From: Alphaproteobacteria bacterium
Lineage (GTDB): Bacteria; Pseudomonadota; Alphaproteobacteria; Sphingomonadales; Emcibacteraceae
Direction of reading: 5' to 3'
Assembly (NCBI GenBank): GCA_002401545.1
Contig: NVTJ01000005.1
Coordinates: forward strand, 11,280-27,472
DNA: 16,193 bases
Part shown: piece by piece, positions 1-7,340 of the stretch
Layout: every line of letters begins with the position of its first letter
Position numbering within the stretch: the first letter of the stretch is position 1
Made by a program: the position numbers and the translations under genes
The notes under the pieces: model-generated
What the model saw: the letters and a program-made list of their open reading frames with translations, nothing else
Told to the model about the DNA's origin: nothing
The model's database searches: none

Positions 1-1922
1 TCGAGATTCTCCGTGGTCCGCAGGGTACGCTCTACGGCAAGAACACGTTGGGTGGCGCGATCAATATCATTACGCGCAAACCTGATGGAGAAGATCGCTA
101 CAAAGCCTATGCAGGATACGGTAACTTCAACGCGCTGGAGTATGGGGGATCGGTGGATTTTACTTTGATGGAAGATAAATTGTTCGCTTCCGTTGCTGGT
201 CTTGGGCGCACTCAGGATGGTTTCTATGAGAACACGCTCGTTCAGGGCCAGGAACTTGCAGATAAGAACCTGCTCGCGACACGGTTCGCTCTGCGTTATG
301 TGGGGGAGACAGTTGATCTGTTGTTAACCCAGGATGTCAGCATTCAGCGGAATGCCAACTACCCCGAATTGTTTTTGGCATTCGTTCCGGGTTCGCTGTC
401 TGATACGGCTGCTGGAATAGCAGGCGAGAATTTGGCAGATTTTATTGTACCAGTGGACGCGGACTTTAATGACCGCCGCAGAATATCGGTTGATACGGGT
501 GGGATTGAGGCCGGGGCTTTACCAGCAGGCGCTGGTGGCCGTGGAGATCCACGTTCCGACGCTGATTTTTATGGAACCAGTCTGATTGCAGAAGTCGATA
601 ATGGCGGGGATTATACCTTCAAGTCATTGACCGGCTATCGTGGCTTTAGCACCTCCATCTCCCAGGATCTGGATGGGACACCGGTACAAATCGCCGATCA
701 GGTGACATCGGATCAGGGTTGGCAATTCAGTCAGGAATTTCAAGTCAATGCACTTCTGGCCAATGATCGCTTAAATTTCGTGGGGGGTGTTTTCTGGTTG
801 CATGAAGAACTGGAAACCCAGCACACCAACCCCTTTTTTCTTGGTTTCATACCATTCATTAGTCCGTTACGATTAACCAGCACCAACACAGATGCCTTTG
901 CAGCGTTTGTTCATGGGGTCTATTCTATAACCGATGACCTCAAAATAACCGCTGGCCTTCGCTACAACAAAGAAAACAAGCGTTTGACACTCAAAGATGG
1001 TGACCTGATCCGTATTACCGAAGGTGTGCCGTTCAAAGATCAACCGGACATCATTTTTGATATACCTGCGGATGGTGGATTTGGTGATCTGAATGAATCG
1101 GCATCTGAAAGTTTTGGTTCCTTCCAGCCAAAATTTGGCATTGAGTATACGGCAAACGAAAACCTGTTCCTGTACGGTTTAGTCTCGCGTGGATATGCGT
1201 CCGGTGGTTTCAATGGCCGGGTAAATGCGGGTTTCGGTGGCATTGAAACTTTTGGCCAGGAACTATTGTGGAACTATGAGGTTGGCTTCAAATCCGATTT
1301 CCTGGATAATCGGGTGCGGATAAATGTTTCTGCGTTTTTCATTGATTATTCAAACATCGTGGTTCAGACCTTTGGCGCAAGTGGGGACAGCACCAATATC
1401 GGCTTCTTCCTGCAGAACGCTGGCGCCGCGACAGTCAAAGGATTTGAAGTGGAGTTTGCAGCGCGCCCGATCCCACAACTTCTCCTTCGCGCTAATCTTG
1501 GTATCCTCGATCAGCAATTTGACGATTTTGGCGTCGGAACAGATGGCGTGCCCATTGATCCGTCGGATCTTAATTTTTTCGACAGTCCTGATACGACGAT
1601 TTCTCTTATCGCGCAGTATGAAGTTGATCTGCCAAATGATGCTGGCCTACAGTTCTCCGTAGACTGGTCATATCGAACCGAGACGTTCTTCGACAATGAT
1701 GGTGTGGTCGGGAGTAGCCAGCCTGGTTACGATTTGACAAATGCCCGGATCACCTACAAGTCAGAAAATGGCCGTTACGAAGTTGGGCTATGGGTCAAGA
1801 ACCTGTTTCAGGAAACTTATCTGCGCCGCACATTACAGGTGCTTGATACGCCGCTTGGTTTCGCGAGTGGTTTGTTTGGCGACCCTAGAACATTTGGGTT
1901 CACCTTCAAGATCAAGGGTTAA
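1..1922 (+). CDS. TonB-dependent receptor, 5'-truncated by window edge
   Basis: Outer-membrane active-transport channel of the TonB-dependent receptor family; it binds a ligand outside the cell and imports it with energy from TonB-ExbBD. The open frame runs in from the left edge (first whole codon at base 3), so the signal peptide, TonB box and first part of the plug are missing; about 639 residues are visible. The frame opens inside the plug signature EILRGPQGTLYGKNTLGGAI, the hallmark 'LRGPQGTLYG' motif of this family. The rest is barrel sequence, with the usual C-terminal 'GYDLTNARI', 'VKNLFQETY' and 'GDPRTFGFTF' strands. The protein ends FKIKG instead of the common terminal aromatic residue. 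Downstream genes on the same strand encode an exported peptidase and two exported amidohydrolases, so a peptide or acyl-amino-acid ligand is plausible. Ligand identity is inference only. Confidence 0.95.
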   Translation, partial: EILRGPQGTLYGKNTLGGAINIITRKPDGEDRYKAYAGYGNFNALEYGGSVDFTLMEDKLFASVAGLGRTQDGFYENTLVQGQELADKNLLATRFALRYVGETVDLLLTQDVSIQRNANYPELFLAFVPGSLSDTAAGIAGENLADFIVPVDADFNDRRRISVDTGGIEAGALPAGAGGRGDPRSDADFYGTSLIAEVDNGGDYTFKSLTGYRGFSTSISQDLDGTPVQIADQVTSDQGWQFSQEFQVNALLANDRLNFVGGVFWLHEELETQHTNPFFLGFIPFISPLRLTSTNTDAFAAFVHGVYSITDDLKITAGLRYNKENKRLTLKDGDLIRITEGVPFKDQPDIIFDIPADGGFGDLNESASESFGSFQPKFGIEYTANENLFLYGLVSRGYASGGFNGRVNAGFGGIETFGQELLWNYEVGFKSDFLDNRVRINVSAFFIDYSNIVVQTFGASGDSTNIGFFLQNAGAATVKGFEVEFAARPIPQLLLRANLGILDQQFDDFGVGTDGVPIDPSDLNFFDSPDTTISLIAQYEVDLPNDAGLQFSVDWSYRTETFFDNDGVVGSSQPGYDLTNARITYKSENGRYEVGLWVKNLFQETYLRRTLQVLDTPLGFASGLFGDPRTFGFTFKIKG

Positions 1923-1958
1923 GAGTATCGAGCAGGGTGATTCTTCACCCTGCTACTC
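1923..1958 (+). terminator. Strong intergenic hairpin after the first receptor gene
   Basis: AGCAGGGTGA (1931-1940) pairs perfectly with TCACCCTGCT (1945-1954) across the 4-base loop TTCT. Flanking GAGT (1923-1926) and ACTC (1955-1958) can pair outside it, with a bulge. It starts just after the receptor stop codon. There is no T-run after the stem, so it is not a canonical Rho-independent terminator. It may be a partial terminator, or a 3'-end stabiliser that sets receptor mRNA above the enzyme mRNAs. Confidence 0.5.
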
Positions 1959-2005
1959 CAACATGTCATAAATAAAATACTATCCAGTCGAAGGGAAATT
2001 GGCAG

Positions 2006-3595
2006 ATGAGTTTTTGTAGTTTAATTGAAAGATTGAGGAGGGCAGTTGCTGTCGCGATGGTGCTGGCCCTGCCGATGATTGACGGAAGCTTTGCTGCGGA
2101 CGATATGACCGGGCGAGAGGTTGCATCAGCGGTTTCCGATTATCGTCAAAAACATGAACGTGAAATTCTGACGGAATATTTTGAATTTCTCAGCATACCA
2201 AATCACGCGTCAAATCAAGAAGATATATTACGTAATGCTCGGCACATGGTTCAGATGATGAAGAAGCGCGGGATTACCACTAAAATTTTAGACAATGCAC
2301 CGGGATCACCTGCGGTATATGGTGAATTGAAGACCCCGGGTGCGACCACAACAATCCTGTTTTATAGCCATTATGACGGCCAGCGGGTTGTGCCAGAAAA
2401 CTGGAGCAGTGATCCATTTAAACCCGTTCTTAAAACGAATTATCTTGCGAGAGGTGGTAAGGAGGTTTCCTTTGATTCTCTCTCCTTTCCCGTAGATCCG
2501 GATTTGCGAATTTTTGCACGGTCCACCAGCGATGATAAAGCACCCATCGCAATGGTGCTTTCGACATTAGACGCTCTGAAAGCCAAAGGAATACCACTTT
2601 CTGTCAATTTGAAATTCTTCTTTGAAGGTGAGGAAGAGTCAGGATCTCCCTATCTCGAAAATATGCTTAAAAAACACGGACATCTTCTCAAGTCGGATTT
2701 GATGCTTTTCGCAGACGGTCCTGTCCATCAGTCAGGTAAGAAGAAGCTGACTTTTGGTGCGCGTGGCCCGGTGGGGTTTGAAGTGACCGTCTATGGCCCC
2801 GACCGGCCTCTACATTCCGGCCATTATGGGAACTACGCCCCGAACCCAATCACCATGCTGGCACATTTGATAGCCAGCATGCGGGCAGATGATAGCCGGA
2901 TCACGATCGCTGGGTTCTATGACGAAGTGCTCGCGCCCACATCGGCTGAATTAGCAGCTATTTCCAGACTACCGAGGATTGACAAGAAATTGCATGAAGA
3001 GCTGGCCATTGGGCGTCAGGAAAGCCCCGGCGTACGGTATCAGGAATCTATCTTGTGGCCCGCATTGAATTTAAAAGGTATCCGCGCCGGTGAGGTAGGG
3101 GGCAAATCCCGAAATGCGATTGTCACGACAGCAACCGCTGCGTTCGGATACCGAATGGTCCCCAATCAAACGCCCGCTTTGCTGAAGAAGCTCACTGAAA
3201 AGCATATTGAGGCGCAGGGCTATCACATCGTGCGGGAAAGACCGGATGTGAAAACGCGTCGTCGGTATGAACGTGTCGCCAAAGTTACCTGGACAAATTA
3301 TGGATATCCCGGACTTAGAACCCCTGTTGATCTGCCCGTGTCGGTCGCGTTGATTTCAATCTTGCGAGACGACCTTGGCTATAAGGACCTTGTCGTCATT
3401 CCAAGCTCGGGGGGAAGCTTGCCGATTTCGTATTTTGACGAGGCGTTGAAGGTTCCGCTTATCATGCTCCCCATCGCAAATTACGATAATAATCAACATG
3501 CGCAGGATGAAAATATTCGTATTGGAAATCTCTGGGACGGGATGGAGATGTATGCGGGTGTATTTGCAAAATTTGGGCATAGATATAAACCCTGA
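2006..3595 (+). CDS. Exported M20 family metallopeptidase (dipeptidase-like)
   Basis: Predicted di-zinc exopeptidase of the M20 family (ArgE/DapE/CPG2/carnosinase type), releasing amino acids from dipeptides or N-acyl amino acids. The 529 residues begin with a signal peptide (hydrophobic AVAVAMVLALPMI, cleavage likely near FAA at 30-31), so it is exported, probably to the periplasm. Family motifs are complete: SHYDGQ (His122, Asp124), STSDDK (bridging Asp176), EGEEESGS (catalytic Glu209, metal Glu210), FADGP (Asp237), LHSGHYG in the lid/dimerisation domain (His270, His273), and a late metal-ligand-type NQHAQDEN (His498). The roughly 70-residue extra length over short M20 enzymes fits the long dipeptidase subgroup. 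A purine-rich AAGGGA lies about 9 bases before the ATG. It lies 83 bases after the receptor gene and 53 before the next enzyme, consistent with one operon. Substrate unknown. Confidence 0.93.
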   Translation: MSFCSLIERLRRAVAVAMVLALPMIDGSFAADDMTGREVASAVSDYRQKHEREILTEYFEFLSIPNHASNQEDILRNARHMVQMMKKRGITTKILDNAPGSPAVYGELKTPGATTTILFYSHYDGQRVVPENWSSDPFKPVLKTNYLARGGKEVSFDSLSFPVDPDLRIFARSTSDDKAPIAMVLSTLDALKAKGIPLSVNLKFFFEGEEESGSPYLENMLKKHGHLLKSDLMLFADGPVHQSGKKKLTFGARGPVGFEVTVYGPDRPLHSGHYGNYAPNPITMLAHLIASMRADDSRITIAGFYDEVLAPTSAELAAISRLPRIDKKLHEELAIGRQESPGVRYQESILWPALNLKGIRAGEVGGKSRNAIVTTATAAFGYRMVPNQTPALLKKLTEKHIEAQGYHIVRERPDVKTRRRYERVAKVTWTNYGYPGLRTPVDLPVSVALISILRDDLGYKDLVVIPSSGGSLPISYFDEALKVPLIMLPIANYDNNQHAQDENIRIGNLWDGMEMYAGVFAKFGHRYKP

Positions 3596-3648
3596 ACCAG
3601 CGGCCCATGCAGTCGGAACTTAATAGCCTTGTTTTTAGGAGACAATAA

Positions 3649-4974
3649 ATGAAGATATTCTACATCATAATAACGCTTGCTTTCTTTGCCACTCAGGCTA
3701 AAGCTGCCAGTATGGCGAAAGAAGCAGCCGCTGATCAATGGACCGTTATTCATGCCGGCACTCTGCTGGCGGTCCCGGGTAAGAAGCCGCGAAAAAAACA
3801 AAGTATTATCATTCATAATGATCGAATTGATTCTGTCATTGGTGGATTTGTCGACGTTTCCGGCGTTGGAAACGGCAACGCAAAACTCATTGATCTTTCT
3901 GATGAGTTTGTTTTGCCGGGATTGATTGATGCCCATGACCACATAACCGCGAAGCCCAACCGGAACAAGCGTAACTGGATCACGACTAAAACTGACGCGG
4001 ATCAAGCATTGTATGGGGCTTATTACGCTAAATTAACGCTTCTTGCAGGGTTCACGTCAATCCGTAATATTGGATCTACGGGTACGGCAATATACGCGCT
4101 CAAGGATGCCGTTCGTGCCGGGCTGGTTCCAGGGCCACGCATTCAAGCTGCAGGTGCCTATATCACCATAACGGGTGGGCATGGTGATAAAAGCACGGGG
4201 TTTCGCAATGACCTGTTCAAAGTCATTGATCATGATGGTATCTGTGATGGTGCCGATGATTGCAGACGGGCCGTCCGCTACCAGATCAAGAAAGGCTCAG
4301 ACCTGATTAAGGTGATGGTGACAGGTGGTGTGAATAGCGAGGCAAAAACCGGCGTCGGACAACATTTTACCGACGAGGAACTTGTGGCGATGGTGACGGC
4401 GGCACATATGCTGGGGCGCAAAATTGCGGGGCATGCGCATGCGGCGGCTGGTGTGAACGCAGCGCTTCGGGCGGGGTTCGATTCTATTGAACACGGTGCC
4501 TTCCTTGATGATGAGTCCATTCGGTTGTTCAAAGAAAAAGATGCGTATCTGGTCACTACCCTGAGTGTTGGCGATCATGTTTTGCAAATCGCGAACGATC
4601 CGGATTCTGGCATGTCAGAGGGCGTTCGTGTGAAGGCGCGAGAAGCCATCCCAACCATGATGGCTAATGCTGCCAAGGCCTATAAGGCCGGCGTTAAAAT
4701 CGCTTTCGGGACCGATTCTGGCGAACCAGAACATGGCCGCAACGCCGACGAGTTTCTGTTTCTGGTCCGGATTGGGCTGTCGGAAGCTGATGCGATTGTT
4801 ACGGCGACCATCAACGCCGCAGATCTGATGGGTGTGTCGGATGAAGTTGGCACCATCGAGGCGGGCAAATATGCCGATGTGATCTCGACCGGTTCCAGCC
4901 CACTTAATGACATTTCACAATTGCAACATGTTCGTTTTGTCATGAAGGGTGGTAAGGTTTACAAATTTGAATAA
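3649..4974 (+). CDS. Exported amidohydrolase, prolidase-like (amidohydrolase A)
   Basis: Metal-dependent amidohydrolase of the imidazolonepropionase-related group (COG1228), whose characterised members include Xaa-Pro dipeptidases and Xaa-Arg/Lys carboxypeptidases. The 441 residues start with a signal peptide (MKIFYIIITLAFFATQAKA, cleavage near residue 20). Metal ligands are all visible: DAHDH (His96, His98), the carbamylated-lysine position LIKVMVTGG (Lys221), GHAHA (His262 or His264), EHG (His282) and FGTDSG (Asp356). GGHGD near 177-180 is typical of the prolidase-like subgroup. The C-terminus returns to the small beta sandwich (EAGKYADVI). The start is supported by AGGAG about 8 bases upstream (TTTTTAGGAGACAATAA before ATG). 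It sits between the M20 gene and a second exported amidohydrolase on the same strand. Family and export are well supported; substrate is not. Confidence 0.93.
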   Translation: MKIFYIIITLAFFATQAKAASMAKEAAADQWTVIHAGTLLAVPGKKPRKKQSIIIHNDRIDSVIGGFVDVSGVGNGNAKLIDLSDEFVLPGLIDAHDHITAKPNRNKRNWITTKTDADQALYGAYYAKLTLLAGFTSIRNIGSTGTAIYALKDAVRAGLVPGPRIQAAGAYITITGGHGDKSTGFRNDLFKVIDHDGICDGADDCRRAVRYQIKKGSDLIKVMVTGGVNSEAKTGVGQHFTDEELVAMVTAAHMLGRKIAGHAHAAAGVNAALRAGFDSIEHGAFLDDESIRLFKEKDAYLVTTLSVGDHVLQIANDPDSGMSEGVRVKAREAIPTMMANAAKAYKAGVKIAFGTDSGEPEHGRNADEFLFLVRIGLSEADAIVTATINAADLMGVSDEVGTIEAGKYADVISTGSSPLNDISQLQHVRFVMKGGKVYKFE

Positions 4975-5008
4975 TGAAGAGGTTTTATCGAAGTTCCGTT
5001 AATTGTTC

Positions 5009-5055
5009 GAGGAAACGAAATGTTAGTCTCCTCAAAAATCAATTTATTTAGGAGA
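5009..5055 (+). promoter_or_regulatory. Possible RNA switch over two ribosome binding sites
   Basis: TCTCCTC at 5027-5033 can pair with either of two Shine-Dalgarno-like sequences: GAGGA at 5009-5013 (before the upstream ATG at 5020) or AGGAGA at 5050-5055 (before the ATG at 5062, perfect 6 bp). The two pairings are mutually exclusive. The stems are short, so this could be chance; it is a sequence observation with an inferred function. Confidence 0.3.
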
Positions 5056-5061
5056 AAATCA

Positions 5062-6471
5062 ATGAATATGTTGGGTAAAGTTATAAGCCTTATGGGGGCT
5101 ATCGTGTTCGCTTTCACACTAGGGGTGATTGGCGGGAGTGCCCATGCCGATGAAAGTCGCGTTATTGCCATTGTTAACGGGATGTTACTTGATGGTTATG
5201 AAGCAAATCCAATTCATGATTCTGTTGTGATCATTAAGGGTAATAAAATTTTACAGGCCGGTCATAAAAGTGATGTGAAAATACCAAAGGGTGCCCATAT
5301 TATTGACGCCAGTGGTAAAACAGTGATGCCGGGCCTAATTGACCTCCATGGCCATCTGGAATTGCTCGGGCACGGAAATTACAAAGAATATTATAAATTT
5401 ATAAACGGGACCAGCCGGCTGGATGAAATGCGCAGAATTGCCTCGAGGCAATTATTGCGGGCCGGGGTAACAAGTTTTGTTGACCTTGGTTCTACGCCGG
5501 GTATCCTGAAGACAAAGAAAGACATCAATGAGGGAAAAATTCCCGGGCCACGGCTGATCGTTTCCGGTCCGTGGATCACAAGACTTCCGGTTAACATCGT
5601 GCCTGCAGAGATGGCGCATGTGGTGAGTAGCACCAAGGAAGCCCGGATGAAGACCATTGAAAATATTGAAGCCGGCTATGATATTATTAAAGCCTGGGAA
5701 GGTCTTACTCAGGCTGACTACAATGCGATAGTAGAGGAGGCTCATAAGAGAGGTGTTAAGGTGCATGCCCATCTTTATCATCCCGATAAGATTGATATGG
5801 CTTTAAATGCAGGTGTTGATGTTTTGCAGCATATGGGGTCAGCCAAGAACCCGCCTTATTCTCAGGAGCTGCTCAGCCGGGTTGCTCATAGCCACAAGCC
5901 CGTTATCCAGACCGTTGCTCATCGCATTTGGATTTACCCGGCAACTGTCGCTTTCCCGGCAAGACTTCAGGACAGCCGTTTAAAAGAGACCCTTCCCAAA
6001 AAATTATATGAAGAGTTTCAGAGGTCCTTTAAAAACTTCCACAGAAAGCCTTATTTTCGCAATGTGGAGCTTGAAATCAAAAATGCAAAAATCGCTTCCC
6101 GTCAATTTATTGAGGCCGGTGCCTTGATTGGCGTCGGGACCGACGGCGGATCACCAATGAATTTCCATACCGAATCCATGTGGCGGGAAATGGGCGCTCT
6201 GGTTGACTCCGGCATGTCTCCCATCGCAGTACTGTCAGCCGCCACAAAAACCAACGGTGAAGTTCTTGGAAAAATGAAGCTGCTAGGCGGCAAACGTCAA
6301 CTTGGCACCATTGAACCAGGAATGCTGGCCGATATCATTATTGTGGATGGAGATCCCCGTTATAGCATGAGTATTTTGAACAAACCGGACTTGGTGATAA
6401 AGGACGGTGTTCCATGGTATACGGCTGATAATGAAACGCCATTATTAAAGAAAATTGGCCGGAAATTCTGA
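5062..6471 (+). CDS. Exported amidohydrolase, divergent paralogue (amidohydrolase B)
   Basis: Second exported amidohydrolase of the same COG1228-like superfamily, 469 residues from this start. An upstream in-frame ATG at 5020 also exists, but 5062 is chosen because AGGAG (5050-5054) lies 7 bases ahead of it and translation from here begins directly with a signal peptide (MNMLGKVISLMGAIVFAFTL, cleavage near AHA/D at 29-30). Metal-ligand positions are kept: DLHGH (His96, His98), DIIKAWEG (Lys210), KVHAH (His235 or His237), LQHMG (His257), GTDGG (Asp361). It differs from amidohydrolase A in the lysine motif (IKAWEG versus IKVMVTGG) and carries a longer basic/aromatic stretch at about 285-340 before the last ligand, so the two are distinct subfamilies rather than a recent tandem copy. 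It is probably co-transcribed with A (87-base gap) and probably periplasmic. Substrate unknown. Confidence 0.92.
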   Translation: MNMLGKVISLMGAIVFAFTLGVIGGSAHADESRVIAIVNGMLLDGYEANPIHDSVVIIKGNKILQAGHKSDVKIPKGAHIIDASGKTVMPGLIDLHGHLELLGHGNYKEYYKFINGTSRLDEMRRIASRQLLRAGVTSFVDLGSTPGILKTKKDINEGKIPGPRLIVSGPWITRLPVNIVPAEMAHVVSSTKEARMKTIENIEAGYDIIKAWEGLTQADYNAIVEEAHKRGVKVHAHLYHPDKIDMALNAGVDVLQHMGSAKNPPYSQELLSRVAHSHKPVIQTVAHRIWIYPATVAFPARLQDSRLKETLPKKLYEEFQRSFKNFHRKPYFRNVELEIKNAKIASRQFIEAGALIGVGTDGGSPMNFHTESMWREMGALVDSGMSPIAVLSAATKTNGEVLGKMKLLGGKRQLGTIEPGMLADIIIVDGDPRYSMSILNKPDLVIKDGVPWYTADNETPLLKKIGRKF

Positions 6472-6692
6472 TTTCTATAAAATATATCTCCTGGCTTCAT
6501 ATGATGAAACAAAAAAGCCAGTAAGTAGTTGAACTTACAGGCTTAAATTTGGCTGCGGCGCATCGGGAAAATGGGTCAAACAGGTCTGATATTGCGCTAG
6601 ACATAGTCTGAGTTTATACAAAAAATAATGACTAAAAAAATATCACCGCAGATGTCGTGATTACTTCCTTATTTATCAAGGGTCAATGCCAC
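6472..6692. other. Convergent intergenic region (about 220 bp), no gene seen
   Basis: This AT-rich gap lies between the 3' ends of the plus-strand and minus-strand blocks. It contains several hairpins: CTGGC (6491-6495) with GCCAG (6517-6521) enclosing TTCAT/ATGAA; GTAAGT (6521-6526) with ACTTAC (6533-6538); and AGAC-ATA-GTCT (6599-6609). Short translations through 6545-6612 match nothing I recognise. The region most likely holds transcript ends for both blocks. Confidence 0.6.
6634..6661 (-). terminator. Candidate Rho-independent terminator for the minus-strand operon
   Basis: Read on the minus strand, ATCAC (6661-6657) pairs with GTGAT (6646-6642) over a 10-base loop and is followed at once by an A and seven T residues (6640-6634). 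It lies about 30 bases past the cyclophilin stop codon. The stem is only 5 bp, so it may be weak; the T-tract is the stronger evidence. Confidence 0.4.
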
Positions 6693-7316
6693 TTATTCCG
6701 TCAGGCGTTTCGTATGAGTAATGATCACAGGGTTACTAAGAATCTGGCCACTGGAAAATTTCAGCTTATTACCTTTTGGCTGGTCTGTAGCCATATTCTG
6801 TATTTTGCGCACTATATTCATGCCTGAAATGACTTTGCCAAAGGCGGCAAACCCCTGACCATCTGGATTTCTCATTCCACCAAAATCGAGATCCGGCTGA
6901 TCCTGCACACATATAAAAAATTCTGACGTTGCCGAGCCGGGCTTGTCCCGCGCCATGGAAATCACGCCGTCTTTATGAAGAATGCCGGTATTCCCTGTGG
7001 TTTCAAGGGGGATGGGCGCGAAGGGAAAATCCCTCACATCACGGCCCATACCGCCTTGAATAACGCCGATTTTTATTTTATTCTGAACCTGATTATCCGC
7101 CCGCACCACCCGGTAAAAACGACCGCCGCCATAATATCCGCCATCCACATATTTCAGGAAATTCCTGACCGTAACCGGCGCTTTTTCAGGATATAGTTCC
7201 AGCCCAATATCCCCGGCAGAGGTTTGCATGATGATTCTGACGGTTTGAGCATATGTGACAGAAATATTTATAGAAAAAATAATTGCTGCCAAACAGAAAA
7301 ATACTTTTTTTCTCAT
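6693..7316 (-). CDS. Exported cyclophilin-type peptidyl-prolyl cis-trans isomerase
   Basis: Cyclophilin-fold isomerase that speeds cis-trans rotation of Xaa-Pro bonds. It has 207 residues with a signal peptide (MRKKVFFCLAAIIFSINISVTYA, cleavage before QT), so it should be periplasmic. The cyclophilin core is clear: GDIGLELYPEKAPVTVRNF near the N-terminus, GGRFYRV (Arg of the catalytic FxR region), VIQGG, GVISMARDKPGSATSEFFI, and GFAAFGKVISGMNIV. Compared with short bacterial cyclophilins there is extra sequence between FYRV and IQGG (about residues 70-87), a variant seen in periplasmic members. CGGAG lies about 10 bases ahead of the ATG. It begins 24 bases after the stop of the prolidase-like amidohydrolase, so it is probably the last gene of that operon. 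The role could be general folding or preparation of proline peptides for hydrolysis. Confidence 0.93.
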   Translation of the reverse strand: MRKKVFFCLAAIIFSINISVTYAQTVRIIMQTSAGDIGLELYPEKAPVTVRNFLKYVDGGYYGGGRFYRVVRADNQVQNKIKIGVIQGGMGRDVRDFPFAPIPLETTGNTGILHKDGVISMARDKPGSATSEFFICVQDQPDLDFGGMRNPDGQGFAAFGKVISGMNIVRKIQNMATDQPKGNKLKFSSGQILSNPVIITHTKRLTE

Positions 7317-7340
7317 AGAGTTACGGCTCCGGGTTATTTA

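Noticed and set aside
6491..6521. CTGGC/GCCAG hairpin as a terminator for amidohydrolase B
   Set aside because: The stem is interrupted by an unpaired stretch and is not followed by a T-run on the plus strand, so it was not called a terminator.
6545..6692. Possible remnant of a mobile element in the convergent gap
   Set aside because: Short translated stretches resemble no transposase I can recognise, and no terminal inverted repeats or target duplications were seen.
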